In this document: positions 1 through 10,076 of the stretch, piece by piece | How positions within the stretch are numbered: position 1 is the stretch's first letter | How the letters are laid out: each line of letters opens with the position of its first letter | Source: Adiantum capillus-veneris | Taxonomy: Eukaryota > Streptophyta > Polypodiopsida > Polypodiales > Pteridaceae | Reading direction: 5' to 3' | NCBI GenBank assembly: GCA_014529385.2 | Contig: CM043961.1 | Span: 12,402,478-12,466,477, forward strand | DNA: 64,000 bases | The notes under the pieces: generated by a model | Database searches by the model: none | What the model saw: only the letters and a program-made list of their open reading frames with translations | Told to the model about the DNA's origin: nothing | Position numbers and translations under genes: made by a program

Positions 1-273
1 ACTTGCTTTGTCTAAAAGCAAGCTAGTGTGACAAGAAAAGAGAGAGTCTGCACTTCACAACACAAAGCCTGTCCCTGCCTTGCGTGTTCTTCATGCGAGG
101 CTCTTGTTGCCAATATAGACAAGCAGGCTCTTGTTGCCAGTATAGACAAGCATGCTAAAATCTCCTGAAAAAAAATCTCCTTGATGCTATCTTTTTCCTC
201 CATGCTCTGGTCTCTCACACTCCGCAAAGCAGTAGACAAAAAATCTCAGTCCCTCGATTTGCATGCCACATAT

Positions 274-313
<40 letters not shown>

Positions 314-464
314 CCCTCCACGTGCCATCTGCATAGAGCACTCCCTCTTTTGACTTTCCTATTCAAACTAGCTTTACTTTTTTCCCAAACTTGTGAAATT
401 GAAGTGGTATCTTGGTAGATTCTAGTTAACCAAAACGAGGTACTACCCTACTTCCAAGTTTGGT
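1..464. other. Stretch without a recognisable gene
   Basis: No coding sequence can be supported here. A 27-bp unit (aggctcttgttgcca...) occurs twice in tandem at about 99-152, differing by one base. A CT microsatellite runs from about 279 to 310. The segment lies upstream of a copia fragment and may be part of that element, but nothing in it proves this. Confidence 0.5.
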
Positions 465-689
465 TTGGAATCTATAGATTGGGTCAATACTCCTCGTCTT
501 GTGAGTTTTACAAAAAAAACTTCTGAAAGTGGCAATCATCTTGTTACAAATCAACCTTATGTTAATTTGATTGGATGTCTTCATTTTGCTGGCTTGAACC
601 CTCGTCTTGATATTTTGTTTGTTGCTAATTTATCTTGGGCAACATCTTGCATGTCCTTTTCTTAACAATTGGTCTGTATCAAAACACAA
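465..689 (+). pseudogene. Copia-L: reverse transcriptase C-terminal fragment (left half)
   Basis: The reading frame contains YVNLIGCLHFAGLNPRLDI and then a W-A-T-S-C-M stretch. These match the Y-x-x-x-x-G-x-L-x-Y-x-x-x-x-R-P-D-I pattern at the end of plant Ty1/copia reverse transcriptases. The consensus Arg-Pro-Asp reads Arg-Leu-Asp, and a stop follows near 663. The coding sense resumes at 25,880, beyond the Tat-1 insertion, with the 'HxxxxxRYxxxT' part and the RNase H domain. This is therefore the left half of one copia pol gene split by a later gypsy insertion. It is decayed and non-functional. Confidence 0.75.
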
Positions 690-2124
690 TGAGGGCCGCT
701 TTTTAGATTTTGGACCACCTCTGTCTTGGTATGCACTTGATGGCAAGGCTTCAAGGCTTTGCGGAGGAGGAGGGACTTGATGCATTAAAATCACAAAAAA
801 TCTATGTATTTATTTTGTACATAGATATGGTTTTGACACATTTGGATCTTTCAAATAAGGAGAGGTAGGAACTAACCCTATGAAAACAAAAAATTCACTA
901 GATGTTGATTCTAACTGACTGTCACTACCTGACGGTCACTACATAAGAGTTAAAGTGAAAGGGAAGATAATCTTATGCATTATAAAGTTGGAGTCAACAA
1001 AGTATTATCAAAATCAAGCATAATTCAATTATGGACACAAGGCTTGCACATGGAGTAAAGAGGGGACCACCTGGAAGACTTTTGGAAAGGAAAAGACAAA
1101 CACATATTTTTGTGGGAATTTTCTCTTTTTTTTTTTCCATTCCAAATTGGTAAAAGTTTTCAATAGAAAAGTTGTAGACGTTGAGATGATATTTTGGCCT
1201 CTATTTGTTTCATAATTTTTTGAGCTATGGTTTGGGAGATATGGCCAAAATGGTGGAGGCTATCTGTTCACATGGGAAGAAGTCATGGTTATCCAACTCC
1301 ACACACATAATTTCTTATAGTTTTCTCTCCATTGTTGCTTGATTTTCTCTTATTTTATCAAGATTATCTCAAATATTATAAGAAAGCTCTTGGACTCAAG
1401 CTATAGAAGGAGGCATGGAGACAAAGCTTGCCATGATGAAGGCAATTAGGAGGAAATTGATCAATAAGCAGGGCACATGAAGCTCTCTCATTGGGGGAAT
1501 GCCTGTAATTGAGGTTACTTTGTAATAACTCCTCTTGCTCATAATCTCTTCCCTAATCGCTCTCTTCGCCTGTAAAAGGTCTCTTTTGTAAACAGACACA
1601 TAGTCAAGCTCTAATAGACACACAATCAAGCTCTAGTGCTCTCATATCTACATCTTGGTGTTTGCACCTCTATGCACACATAGTTCTAATATGGAATAAT
1701 ATTGGCTATGGTTATTTGTTTTGGTGTCTTAATGACCAAGAGGTTTGAGTTACCATGCACACATGGGTTTGTGAGTTATTGATTATGTTCAATTCCCCTT
1801 GTGAATGTTTGTATAGTATTTATGTAGCCTATATTAATGAAGCTCTAATGATATCTTCCTCTCCCTCTCTCTCTCCTTCTCTCACATCTTCCTTGTGTTA
1901 TGGTATTTATGAGGCTTATACTAATGAATCTCTAATGATCTCTTCCTCTCCCACTCTCTTCTTCTCTCACATCTTCCTTGTGCTATGTGCCAACCCCCCC
2001 TACCATAAGTCCTAGCCGTATTCCAAGCTAGTTGGTGCCCCTATTGTGTACCTCCCATGATGAGGCCATCGTGCATGGTCCTGGTGTAGAGGCCACCTGG
2101 TCTATTTTGCACATCTGCCTCTCA
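690..2124 (+). repeat. Tat-1 5' LTR
   Basis: It starts TGAGGGCCGC and ends GCCTCTCA, giving TG...CA termini. Its whole length matches 24,381-25,879, with indels. It is shorter than the 3' copy mainly because it lacks small duplications present there. The TATA-like site at 1,571-1,579 reads TGTAAAAGG, whereas the 3' LTR has TATAAAAGG, so the promoter copy that would drive the element is damaged. Confidence 0.88.
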
Positions 2125-2126
2125 TT

Positions 2127-2144
2127 TGGTGCCCCCACTGAGGA
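2127..2144 (+). other. Tat-1 primer binding site (tRNA-Thr type)
   Basis: Two bases after the LTR end comes TGGTGCCCCCACTGAGGA. The TGG start is the complement of the tRNA CCA end. The sequence matches the Tat-2 PBS (49,263-49,280) with one mismatch, and the Tat-2 copy extends into a tRNA 3' half with anticodon TGT. The same tRNA therefore probably primes both elements. The match stops after 18 nt here, as in ordinary retroelements. Confidence 0.8.
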
Positions 2145-2189
2145 GGGCTTTGCAAATACCTTCAATCAACAAAGAGTAGCAATGCATGC

Positions 2190-2391
2190 ATGGACAAGTG
2201 GCTACAAGGGTTTTCAAATTGGAGAAGTGAATAAGTGGAATCTATAGAAGCACTCAAGGCCTTCATTGAAGCGCTACCTCCAGGTTGTAGCGTCATCGAC
2301 ATCCAAGAGGTAAACTCCCCATCACGCATTTCTTGTGCTAATCGCATATCAAGAGCATTAAGAGGGAGGTCTATGAAATGTCATACTGTTA
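2190..2391 (+). pseudogene. Leader micro-ORF, copy 1, with internal stop
   Basis: An ATG at 2,190 opens MDKWLQGFSNWRSE, followed by a TAA. The same frame then continues with an EALKAFIEALPPGCSVIDIQ segment. It is homologous to the intact-looking 87-residue leader ORF of Tat-2 (MDEWLVGFANW..., PGVTVIDLQ). The shared features are MD-x-WL-x-GF-x-NW at the start and PG-x-[ST]-VID-x-Q about 40 residues later. Its function is unknown. Some plant Tat elements (Ogre) carry an extra ORF upstream of gag, and the position here is comparable; homology to that ORF is not shown. Confidence 0.6.
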
Positions 2392-2425
2392 GTCAACCAA
2401 AGAGTAGCGATGCATGCCATCAATC

Positions 2426-2587
2426 ATGGATAATTGGCTACAAGGGTTTTCAAATTGGAGGACTGAAGAAGATGAATTTGTAGAAGCACTTAAGGCCTTC
2501 ATCAAAGTGTTACTTCTAGGTTGTAGCATCATCGATATCCAAGAGGTAAGCTCCCCATCACGCATTGCTCGTGCTAATTGCAAATGA
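2426..2587 (+). CDS. Leader micro-ORF, copy 2 (53 aa)
   Basis: This is an uninterrupted small ORF opening MDNWLQGFSNWRTEEDEF and containing GCSIIDIQEVSSPSRIAR before TGA. It is the second tandem copy of the leader ORF and is closer to the Tat-2 ORF than copy 1 is, because it keeps the acidic TEEDE segment (TEEEE in Tat-2). No domain is recognised. It lies in the region between PBS and the expected gag start, so it would sit in the 5' leader of the genomic RNA. Confidence 0.5.
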   Translation: MDNWLQGFSNWRTEEDEFVEALKAFIKVLLLGCSIIDIQEVSSPSRIARANCK

Positions 2588-2764
2588 AGAGAATTAAGAG
2601 GGAGGTCTACAAAATGTAATCACTGCTATCAACCAAAGCATTTCGTCAATGAGTGCCACGAGAGAAGAGGTGAAGAAAGAACGGTAAGTTTTGCTTTTGA
2701 GAATTGCATCAGCACTCTCACATTAGTTAGAGTTGTGTAGCACCAAGTGTTTTCTCTCCAACGG

Positions 2765-2949
2765 TCAGAGAAGAGTCGTCAATTACATCAACCACAAAGT
2801 CCAAGCCACAAAGCCTAAAGCATTTGGTGGAAGCAAGTGGGTCTATGCTCTCTCTAGGCCTAGATAGTTCGAGTGAAGTACAACCACCCAAGCGTCACCG
2901 CCGTCGCATGAAAAATGGAAAGCCGATTGAGGTAGACTCTTCTCGCTAG
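2765..2949 (+). pseudogene. Basic-tail leader ORF fragment (Tat-1)
   Basis: The frame reads through a Ser-rich stretch and ends with PPKRHRRRMKNGK followed by an acidic tail and TAG at 2,947-2,949. The basic cluster resembles a nuclear localisation or RNA-binding signal. The Tat-2 leader ORF also ends in a basic run (VPRRRRRRSK), which suggests this is the displaced 3' part of the same leader protein. No start codon is clear, so the call is tentative. Confidence 0.35.
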
Positions 2950-3118
2950 TCTATTTTGAACCCAATATGGAGGATTATGTGGACTTCAACAAGAGGTAGA
3001 AGCATGTGGTGAAGGTGTCACCTTATCAACACTTATTGTATGCAACTCTAGTGTTTAAAGCCTTGCCCTACACCCAACATGGATAATCACAATAGGTTAG
3101 AAGTCTTTCCTTTTTGTT

Positions 3119-3344
3119 TCTTGTAACATATGCATGTAAACGTGTGCATTGATAGGAAGATATTCTACCAACAAAAGATTGTTTTCCTATTCGGAGCAGA
3201 GATGCTTGAGGAAATTCTTAGATCCACTCTTTCTTGTAACACATGCATGTAAACATGTACATTGATAGAAAGATATTCTACCAATAAAATATTATTTTCC
3301 TATTCGGAGTAGAGATGCTTGAGGAAATTCTTAGATCCACTCTT
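3119..3344. repeat. 113-bp tandem duplication
   Basis: The units 3,119-3,231 and 3,232-3,344 both begin tcttgtaaca and end with gatccactct, and differ at only a few bases. They are non-coding and lie between the Tat-1 leader and GagPro-1, near where the nested DNA must begin. Confidence 0.85.
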
Positions 3345-3700
3345 TTGATGTAAGCATCTTTTCAAAGATTTTCCGCTTGTGATTTTGTCTTCTTTTTCTC
3401 TTTTCTTTGTTAACTTTTCAGAGATATTTTCCACTTGTGATTTTTGTCTTCTTTTCCTTTTCAAGTTTTTTTTTTTGTTGAGTTTGGTTTCATTAACCTC
3501 TTTGATGTCTCATCTTTAATGCAATCAGTTGCTTCGACCACCCTCACAGACTGCGTTTTGTTGTTTAAAAGAGATACAAAATTTTCTTTTGTTTCATTTC
3601 ATTTCTTCATGCGTCTATTCATATACTTGCATTGTCTTTGTGGTTTTTGGTATGGAAAATCATAATAGACCACTTGTCAATCCCTTTGTTTGATGCCCTT
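3345..3700. other. Pyrimidine-rich stretch, no gene
   Basis: The segment is T-rich, with two copies of a 'ttttcagagat/caaagat...ttccgcttgtgatttt' motif around 3,360-3,450. No supported ORF or LTR terminus is seen. It lies downstream (in minus-strand sense) of GagPro-1, where a reverse transcriptase would be expected; none is found. Confidence 0.4.
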
Positions 3701-4036
3701 GTCTGAGCTACTAGAAAGCTCGTCATCTTTGTTGTCTTCTAAAGGCTTGTCGGGGGAATCTTGGAATGCTTCTTCATTAGTTTGATTAAGGTCCCTTATG
3801 GAGATCTCATCCACTATGCGTTGTCAATTTGTAACTCTCTCCATGTGAGGTACTTTTGATCCTGATTTTGGGCATAGGATGACACCCATCATCTGAAATG
3901 AAATTATATCATATCCTTCCTCATCATAAAATTTAGTCAGTGTCACCTCATTCACATACACATCAAGGGTGGCCAATATCTGCTGCCATCCAAAAGGTTC
4001 AAATATCTCTTCCAAAAAAGGTTCTGGTACATACAC
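3700..4036 (-). pseudogene. GagPro-1: acidic/Ser-rich C-terminal fragment
   Basis: In minus-strand sense an ORF (4,036-3,824) contains EPFLEEIFEPFGWQQIL. After a stop, an acidic Ser-rich segment ending about 3,700 contains DNKDDELSSSSDKG. Acidic Ser-rich linkers are common between protease and reverse transcriptase in plant Ty3/gypsy elements (compare the Tat-2 linker near 46,600). No RT follows, so the element is truncated or never encoded RT. Confidence 0.4.
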
Positions 4037-4193
4037 CTCTTCTTGTACTGATCAATTGTGAATACAATCCTCCTTTTTCAAACTCTCACTCTTAGAAGAT
4101 CCACACATCCAAATGTGCGCTTTGTTTTGTAGCCAAGTGGGTATTTCTTCTTCTGCTCAGTTGTAGAGTTTAACTCTTCTACTGGGGTTCGTT

Positions 4194-4550
4194 CTACATC
4201 TCTATAACTATGATCATTGACATTGATCTTTGTAGTGACACCCTTATGTCTTGTACCATTTTGAGCTGACGCATGAATGGTCTGCCCAATATGATATCAA
4301 AATTGATGTTCTCATCAAAATTCATAATAGCGAAGATGTGCTCATATGCAATTCCACAAGAGGTTACTACAATTTGCTCCAAAATACCAATAGGTCTCTC
4401 CAAGTACCCATCTGCTAATTGTAGTTTCATTCGAGTTTTCCTTATAGCAGGCCTTCCCCATTTTTCCCACATTGCCTTGGGTGCTATGGAAATTTCGGCT
4501 CCACTTTCTAATATAGCAACCATTTTTACTCCTTTGTATTCTATAGGCAA
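4194..4550 (-). pseudogene. GagPro-1: retropepsin-like aspartic protease, catalytic Asp replaced
   Basis: The 118-residue frame has the retropepsin layout: a VAILESGAEISIAP motif near residues 11-24 in place of the usual [LIV]-D-[ST]-G-A, a central beta-rich segment, and FDIILGRPFMRQL near residues 86-98, matching the conserved [IL]-L-G-R-x-[FW]-[LM] motif. The active-site Asp is Glu (ESG for DSG), which would be expected to abolish aspartic protease activity. It follows gag zinc knuckles on the same strand. The family assignment is good; activity is unlikely. Confidence 0.75.
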
Positions 4551-4613
4551 GGTAGTGTTCCCTTATTCTTGTTCACAGTAGTCTCCCACCTTATTCATTG
4601 ATACTGGCTTGGG

Positions 4614-5335
4614 TTAAGTTTGTTTTGAGGTCTGGTTATTTGATGTTTTTGGAGAAACGATTGGTGGAATTACCAGCCCTTTTTTCGCCAAATTTTTTCC
4701 CACCTCTTCCCAAAGATAAGGTCTTACATGCAGTAACTCAGATAGAGTTAGCGTACAATGGATAGGGGACAACATCAGCTCATGAAGAGTTTTGGTGTCC
4801 ATCATCTTAGGACCAGATTTTCATTGAGATGGTACTTTCTTAATTTTTGATTATGTTTCATGGTTTCCAAAAATGAGCAAGTGTAAAGTTTTCAAAGACT
4901 AAGGTTTGCTGTCTTCCAACATTTCTGTACCCGCATCACCATATAATGATCGGATATCACTCGGATAGAAATCATGTTCTCAATGGATCTCAGTGAGATA
5001 GGAGCTGACTGAAGCGACGTGCTTCCATTTTTTTTTTTTGTTATCCTCCCACAGGTCTTGTGGCTGTGGTAATTACACTTTGGGATAACTGCTTGTGAAT
5101 ACACCCCATCTATGGTATTGGCTACCATCCTTGTATCCAAAGGCATTTCAAATACCGATTCTTTTTGGTCTTTGTCTTTGATACCTTGCTCCTTCAACTC
5201 TTGGATTTTTTTGCGGATCAACACCTCATTCCTTGGAGCAGTAGGAACATGTGGTTCAATAAGAGCTTGAGCTGCCTGGATGAGCTCCTTGCACATATGC
5301 AATCTCTCTTTTTTAAACCTTGGATGAGGATACAT
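4614..5335 (-). pseudogene. GagPro-1: gag-protease spacer
   Basis: Two broken frames on the minus strand (5,335-4,892 and 4,805-4,614) lie between the second zinc-knuckle region and the protease. The first is rich in Lys/Glu (KKIQELKEQGIKDKDQKE) and the second contains TKTLHELMLSPIHCTLTL. They have no recognised domain. Coding origin is inferred only from their position and from residue composition. Confidence 0.35.
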
Positions 5336-5588
5336 TAACCATCTATGCCACTAGGTTTGGTTGAGATTTAACCTAGCTTGATAAAGTTTCAAGATTGCAT
5401 CTAATGGCTTAAAGACCTTGTCCATGAAGATCGATCCTCTCGAAGGTATTATTGATAGTTTTGCTACATCAGTTTTTTTCTTTATGGTCCCTTTCCCTTC
5501 TCAACCGTTCTTCTATTTGCTGCAATTTGGTTTCTAAATATGATTTTTCTTTTATCCTTTTGGATTTTATCTTGTCCCTTTTTGCCTT

Positions 5589-5939
5589 TCAAGATTTCCT
5601 AGGGGTTCTAATCAACAAATTATCTATCTCGGTTTGGCTGGGTGGGATGTTCCTTGCAGTCTCTTGTACTTGTGCTCTTGTTACAACATTCATTGGAACT
5701 GCTAGTTTTGTTTCTGATCCACTTGAGCTTGATAAACTTCCAATTTTGTTCATGGTAGCCTTCCCTTTGTTATCAAGGCTTTTTGGACAATGTGGAATGA
5801 GATGGTAATTTGTACATCCCTCATAGTACCCAAAGAGTTTGATACGATCTCCTTTGTGTGGACAACTTCTTGCCCAATAATCATTGCCACATTCATAGCC
5901 TGGTCCTACTAGTGGTGGAGAAGCTTGTGGAGCCCCCAT
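5589..5939 (-). pseudogene. GagPro-1: second Cys/His region
   Basis: The minus-strand frame carries YECGNDYWARSCP and then GCTNYHLIPHCPK, which gives C-x3-H-x4-C. This looks like a degenerate CCHC knuckle with one Cys displaced. A Ser-rich stretch (SLSSSSGSETK) follows. It is part of the nucleocapsid-like portion of the decayed gag gene. Binding of RNA would be the family role; the motif is damaged. Confidence 0.45.
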
Positions 5940-6278
5940 TAGTTTTCCGGTTCTAGGAGGGTATCCCCTAGGTTTGTAGTTCTAAGTTGCCATGAACATG
6001 AGAATATTTGCCTCGACCAGGTAATGGTTTTTTGTTGGTTGTGCTATGTATGATTATTCTGACATCTCTTCAAAAATTATCCATGGAATTTGTTCTTTAG
6101 AAGCATAGGCACTACTGTCTAACCCTCTCTCATAGGAGCTTTCTGAATCTTCTCAGTATGAAACTACTTGTATCATACTCTGATCTGCAGGTGCCTCTAT
6201 GGGTTGTGCAATTATTACCATGGCTCTGTTTTCCTAGGGTAAAGGAGGCTGATGTCCCAACTCAAGTTGAGGTTTTTC
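5940..6278. other. Decayed gag interval
   Basis: This interval lies between two GagPro-1 pieces on the minus strand. It has several stops in all frames; short gag-like low-complexity peptides can be read but not aligned. It is annotated as part of the same pseudogene. Confidence 0.35.
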
Positions 6279-6788
6279 CTACCCTTGGGCTGTGTTATTT
6301 TTTCCTACTTGGTATCTTTGAGGTGGTGGAAATTTTCGCCTTTCAGTTGGCCCATATGGTCTTTCTCTAACATAGTTTCTACTGTAGAAACATTCGTGGG
6401 TCTCATGGATTGTCCATTTTTGTTTCATAGCACACCACTCCAATACACACTGTAAATTTTCTCCAGGTCTCAGTTGCATGTTGCACCACTGAGTTGGATG
6501 ATTTCCTTCACAAGTGTCACATTTTTGTGTGGGCTGTTGTTGTGTGTTTGGGTTTGTCATGCTTCCTTGGTTCATCCTTTTGATCACTTCCTTGATCATT
6601 TGATCAACATCAAGCACAGTTGGGTTTTTCCCACCCAGTTTCATCATGGATTCACTAGTGGTTGAAGAGGTGCAACTCGTCCCTTGGTCTGTGTCCTCAG
6701 TCACCTCCCCATATGTCTTACAGTTGTCTACCAAATACAATGCACATGACTGTAAGTACAAATATTTTTTGAGAGTGTCATTTCGCAA
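6279..6788 (-). pseudogene. GagPro-1: gag C-terminal part with CCHC knuckle
   Basis: This 169-residue minus-strand frame contains CDTCEGNHPTQWC, an exact C-x2-C-x3-H-x4-C pattern, after a Thr/Ser/Gln-rich linker (TNPNTQQQPTQK). A basic Tyr/Arg-rich tail (RNYVRERPYGPTERRKF) follows. Such knuckles bind the genomic RNA during packaging. It lies directly downstream of the capsid-like domain. Confidence 0.65.
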
Positions 6789-7189
6789 TCCTTTATGAAA
6801 AGAACTGACAGCCTATCATCCTGAGGTAGCTCTCTAGCATGAAATTTTTCTATGTATTGATTAAATCTAAACGAGGTTTCTTTCACCTTTTGTTTCTCCT
6901 TTTGTCTAAATGCATAGATTTGGGAGACCGTATTATGCTTAATTCCTCTCTTTGAGAATTCCTCTACAAATTCTCAAAGAAGTTGCTCTATGCTTGAGAA
7001 TTCACGATTGTTTAATGGTTTGAACCAAGTCAAGGCCGTTCCTTCTAGGGTCAATCCAAATCCTTCATCTTGAGTATGGAAATTGGTTACCTGTTCATCC
7101 CTCAACACTTGCTTGAAGATTGAAACATGAGCGTACGGATCCCCCCATCCACTATACTTTTTGGGTACACATTTGGCCACTTGAGATGG
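6789..7189 (-). pseudogene. GagPro-1: capsid (retrotrans_gag-like) domain
   Basis: The minus-strand frame reads KKYSGWGDPYAHVSIFKQVL, then LEGTALTWFKPLNNREFSSI, a stop, and EFVEEFSKRG with TSFRFNQYIEKF. The 'G-x-A-x-x-W-F-x-x-L' plus 'F-x-x-x-F' pattern is the hallmark of the plant retrotransposon gag capsid domain. An in-frame stop near 6,971 interrupts it. It is the structural core that would form the virus-like particle. Confidence 0.75.
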
Positions 7190-7429
7190 TCACATGCATC
7201 TAGACTCTGCAACCATCCTAACCACACTTGGTCCTCCTGACATGGTCTCTCTAATTTTGTATTCTCCCCTTGGCACTACAATTAGTGTCCTCTCTGCTAT
7301 TATACGTTCATCCGATCGTTCTGTTTGATCTCGTGTAATAGTCGGAGGGATTCTAGTTGTGTAAGTCATATTAGGTGCTACACTGCCCCTATGTGTGTTC
7401 AAAGAAACCCTAGACCCCATTGATCCCAT
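7190..7429 (-). pseudogene. GagPro-1: gag N-terminal linker
   Basis: A 79-residue minus-strand frame rich in Arg/Thr/Glu (ERSDERIIAERTLIVVPRGE) links the Y-x-D modules to the capsid domain. No domain is recognised. Confidence 0.4.
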
Positions 7430-7447
7430 GGGCCCTGCATTTGAGAA

Positions 7448-7708
7448 TTATTGGTGCCCAAATGAATCTTCCACTCCAATTCTTATTGGACTTATGTACC
7501 CAATTTCTGGTCTTGTTTGAGTAGTCGTGGGTTTAAATTCCTCATGATTTACATAATATTGGTGGAGTGGTCCACCAAAGTATGTATATCTCTCTAGATC
7601 CTTTTGGTACATAGGAGAGTATTTCCGGCCATGCTTATCCATTATGACCACTTGGATACTTCTCCCCTCAGTGTATGTAAAAACATATAGTCTCTTGCGG
7701 TCAATCAA
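7448..7708 (-). pseudogene. GagPro-1: Y-x-D-x-x-G-type module
   Basis: The frame contains RLYVFTYTEGRSIQVVIMDK, then HGRKYSPMYQKDLERYTYF and GGPLHQYYVNHEEF. The MDKHGRKY core, followed about 20 residues later by a Gly-Tyr-Tyr element, matches the repeated modules of GagPro-2 (for example YMDYSGQIY). It lies N-terminal to gag. Its function is unknown; it may be a beta-hairpin-rich repeat. Confidence 0.5.
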
Positions 7709-7864
7709 TTCCTCGTTGTGGGGTTCATCACATCTATAATAGAGTGTCTATTCTCCATTATTGAATATATATAGCCCCACATAGGTGTTGTTTGTATTAA
7801 GCTGCTCCGGAGTGTCTTGTTAGTGCACCTGAGCACAACGTTTTGCTTGTCCATCTTGGGTGGT

Positions 7865-8353
7865 TCATCTATCTACCGTGTCCTTGGTACCATTCAATCC
7901 CCATTCGTCCACATTAAAGGGGTTGTGAACAACTAGGTACATCATTCCATCCTGGTTAAAGTATCTGTCTCTATAGTCCACATCTATAAGGTCCTTGAGC
8001 TCGCTTGGATTGTTTTCCAACTTAGCACAGTAGTGATCCATTCCATCCTTATAGATTTTTCCTTTAAGCTCATTCTCGGATTGAAATTTTAGATACAACA
8101 GTTTGACGTCAGATGCAAGTCAAGAAGGACCTTTCCCCATGGAAGTTCCTTCCTTAAGGTTCACCTTGTTGAATTCCTCAGTCATTATGGTGTATGATCT
8201 TTCTGATGAGGTATCAGAGAAACTTTCCTCTATAATGGCTTCTAGAGGATGCAATGGATTTTGATTCACACTACCTTCAGTTGAGTGGTTGCTCACTTGG
8301 TCTTTGACACTGGGATTCGTATTCTGGTACAATCTTCCTAATTGCAAATACAT
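7865..8353 (-). pseudogene. GagPro-1: N-terminal acidic region and first module
   Basis: Frame 8,353-8,120 is an acidic Ser-rich N-terminus (IIEESFSDTSSERSY). After one stop, frame 8,098-7,865 contains YLKFQSENELKGKIYKDGMD, then VDYRDRYFNQDGMMYLVVHN. The YKDGMDHY and NQDGMMYLV elements repeat the Y/D/G/Y pattern seen in 7,448-7,708 and in GagPro-2. The ATG at 8,353 is the most upstream start and is plausible for the whole gag gene. Confidence 0.5.
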
Positions 8354-10076
8354 GAAGAACTGATCTTACAAAATCCAAACCTTGTTACCTCATTGGCTAA
8401 CTTGAATTCCCCGATTTGGTCTTACTTGTTGGATCATACTCTCTAGCACTTGCAACCTGTCAAAAAATGCTTGATGGTTATGAGTTTACAGCCGCTCTTG
8501 TTAGTTCAAGCTTTCAATCCACAAAATTTTATCAGATACTTTCAATAACTTCACAATTTTTCTCACAACAGACACAATTCATGTCCAATTTCAGTTTGAA
8601 AAAGACCACCAGGGTCCTGGAGACTATCTCTCTATGTGGTGAAATCTTGCTCTTATTATGACTCAAAGGAACATGGATCAAAATCCATGTTGGGAGGCCA
8701 AACTGTCTTTTTTTGGTACCAACAAAATCAACATGATTAGTAGGTCATATGGCACTAAAATTTTTGATATTTCTGGATTGAAAATTAGGTCAATTATGGC
8801 ACTTACTCAAAATGCTTGACAGTTCTGGGATTTTGGCTTGGTTTTTGGTATCCAAATTTAGTTTTGAAATGATCACTAGAGTCCCTGTGATGTGCTTTAG
8901 CTATGGTGTAGGTTTGGTATCAATTTGTGTCAGAGGAGCATGGATCGTGATCCATGTACCTAGTTGTCAATTAGAGAAACTTGGCCCACAACTTTCCTTT
9001 GGTTCACTGATGTCAGCTTTATGGTTTTGGTAGGATTTGGATTTTTTTAGGCCAACCAAAAGCCAATCCTTAGGTCTGCTCTAGGGTTTTCACTTTGGAT
9101 TAGTTTCTGCCCTTTTGACCCATTTTTTGAACCTTTTTGACAATAATTGTTTTGAGAAATGTTCTTCAAATCTTACCAATTGTCCACTTGTCAAATTCCA
9201 GCTCAAAATCCCTATGAGGTACATGGATCACGATCCATGTTGGACATCATTTGGACATGAGGTTTGGTGAGCTTATTATTGGGTATGGTGATACTTTTCC
9301 CCAAATCTTTTTGGATTTGACCCACTTTTTCCCAGTCAAAAGAAAAATTTTGTGTCTGCTTTGTGATTTTTTTGCAATCAACTATTTTATTGGTGTTTTG
9401 ATAAGGCTTTTTCACTTTTTTTGTTGTGGACCCTTTTGAAAAAGTTGTTCCCTCAGTTCTGAGGAGTGTACTGGTTAGTTATCCTATCCAAACGTCAACT
9501 TGGTACATGGATCGCGATCCATGTTTGGAAGCATTTGGTCATGAATTTAGTCCTGCTGGTTCCTTGCCTTTAGTAAACCCAATTCTCACCCTTTTTTGAA
9601 TTTGGACAACTAAAAGTTCATTTTTCCCAATTTTCTCAATTTTCAAGGTTTTGTACAGCTTAGCCCAATTTGCTGAGCTGAATGTTCTTTTAGCAACCTA
9701 TTTCTGGCCAAACTCAAGATTTTGGTGTCTGAGAGTCAGTTCTAAAAAATGAGATCAGTTTCTAGTGAATTGGCCAAAAAGGTACGTAAATCTTGATCCA
9801 TATTGGGTAGGCAATTTGGAACAAAACTGCTCAATTTGTCTTCTGAAAGCTTGTATATCCCTTTTTGCCAGGTTTACTTGAGTTTAATTTAGCTTTGAAG
9901 CTTTGACCATCAATTTTGCAAATTTTCAGAGTTATGGTATTTGGTACCAAAGTAAGGTTTCAGACAGTTTATACCCTGATCCTTTTGGCCCCTGGTGGAG
10001 ATTGTTACTTAACTCCTATGAACTGAATTGTATCCTCAAACATAAATAAGTTCAACATTGCAAAAATGACAACAAA
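8354..10076. repeat. Leader tract with ~280-bp repeats centred on a 20-bp palindrome
   Basis: Palindrome-like cores occur at 8,671-8,690, about 8,938-8,957, 9,221-9,240, 9,505-9,524 and 9,784-9,803, that is, every 266-284 bp. The 9,505 copy, acatggatcgcgatccatgt, is a perfect 20-bp palindrome; the others are one- to several-base variants. Sequence between cores is diverged but shares phrases such as 'ttggtacca' and 'ccaaattt'. A further core is at 20,379-20,398. The tract lies upstream (minus sense) of GagPro-1 and may be its leader. No gene is supported. Confidence 0.7.

Larger units (their letters stand above)
2164..2627 (+). repeat. Two-copy tandem duplication in the Tat-1 leader
   Basis: Copy 1 (2,164-2,391) and copy 2 (2,392-2,627) are near-identical units of about 230 bp that both begin with atcaaccaaagagtagc-like sequence. 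A third partial start follows at 2,628. Each unit carries one copy of the leader micro-ORF. Confidence 0.85.

Noticed and set aside
3444-3665. A membrane protein ORF rich in Phe and Leu
   Set aside because: It is an artefact of the T-rich strand, antisense to GagPro-1 direction and without known relatives.
5452-5808. A 118-residue hydrophobic plus-strand ORF
   Set aside because: It is the shadow of the minus-strand gag region (CCHC piece at 5,589-5,939).
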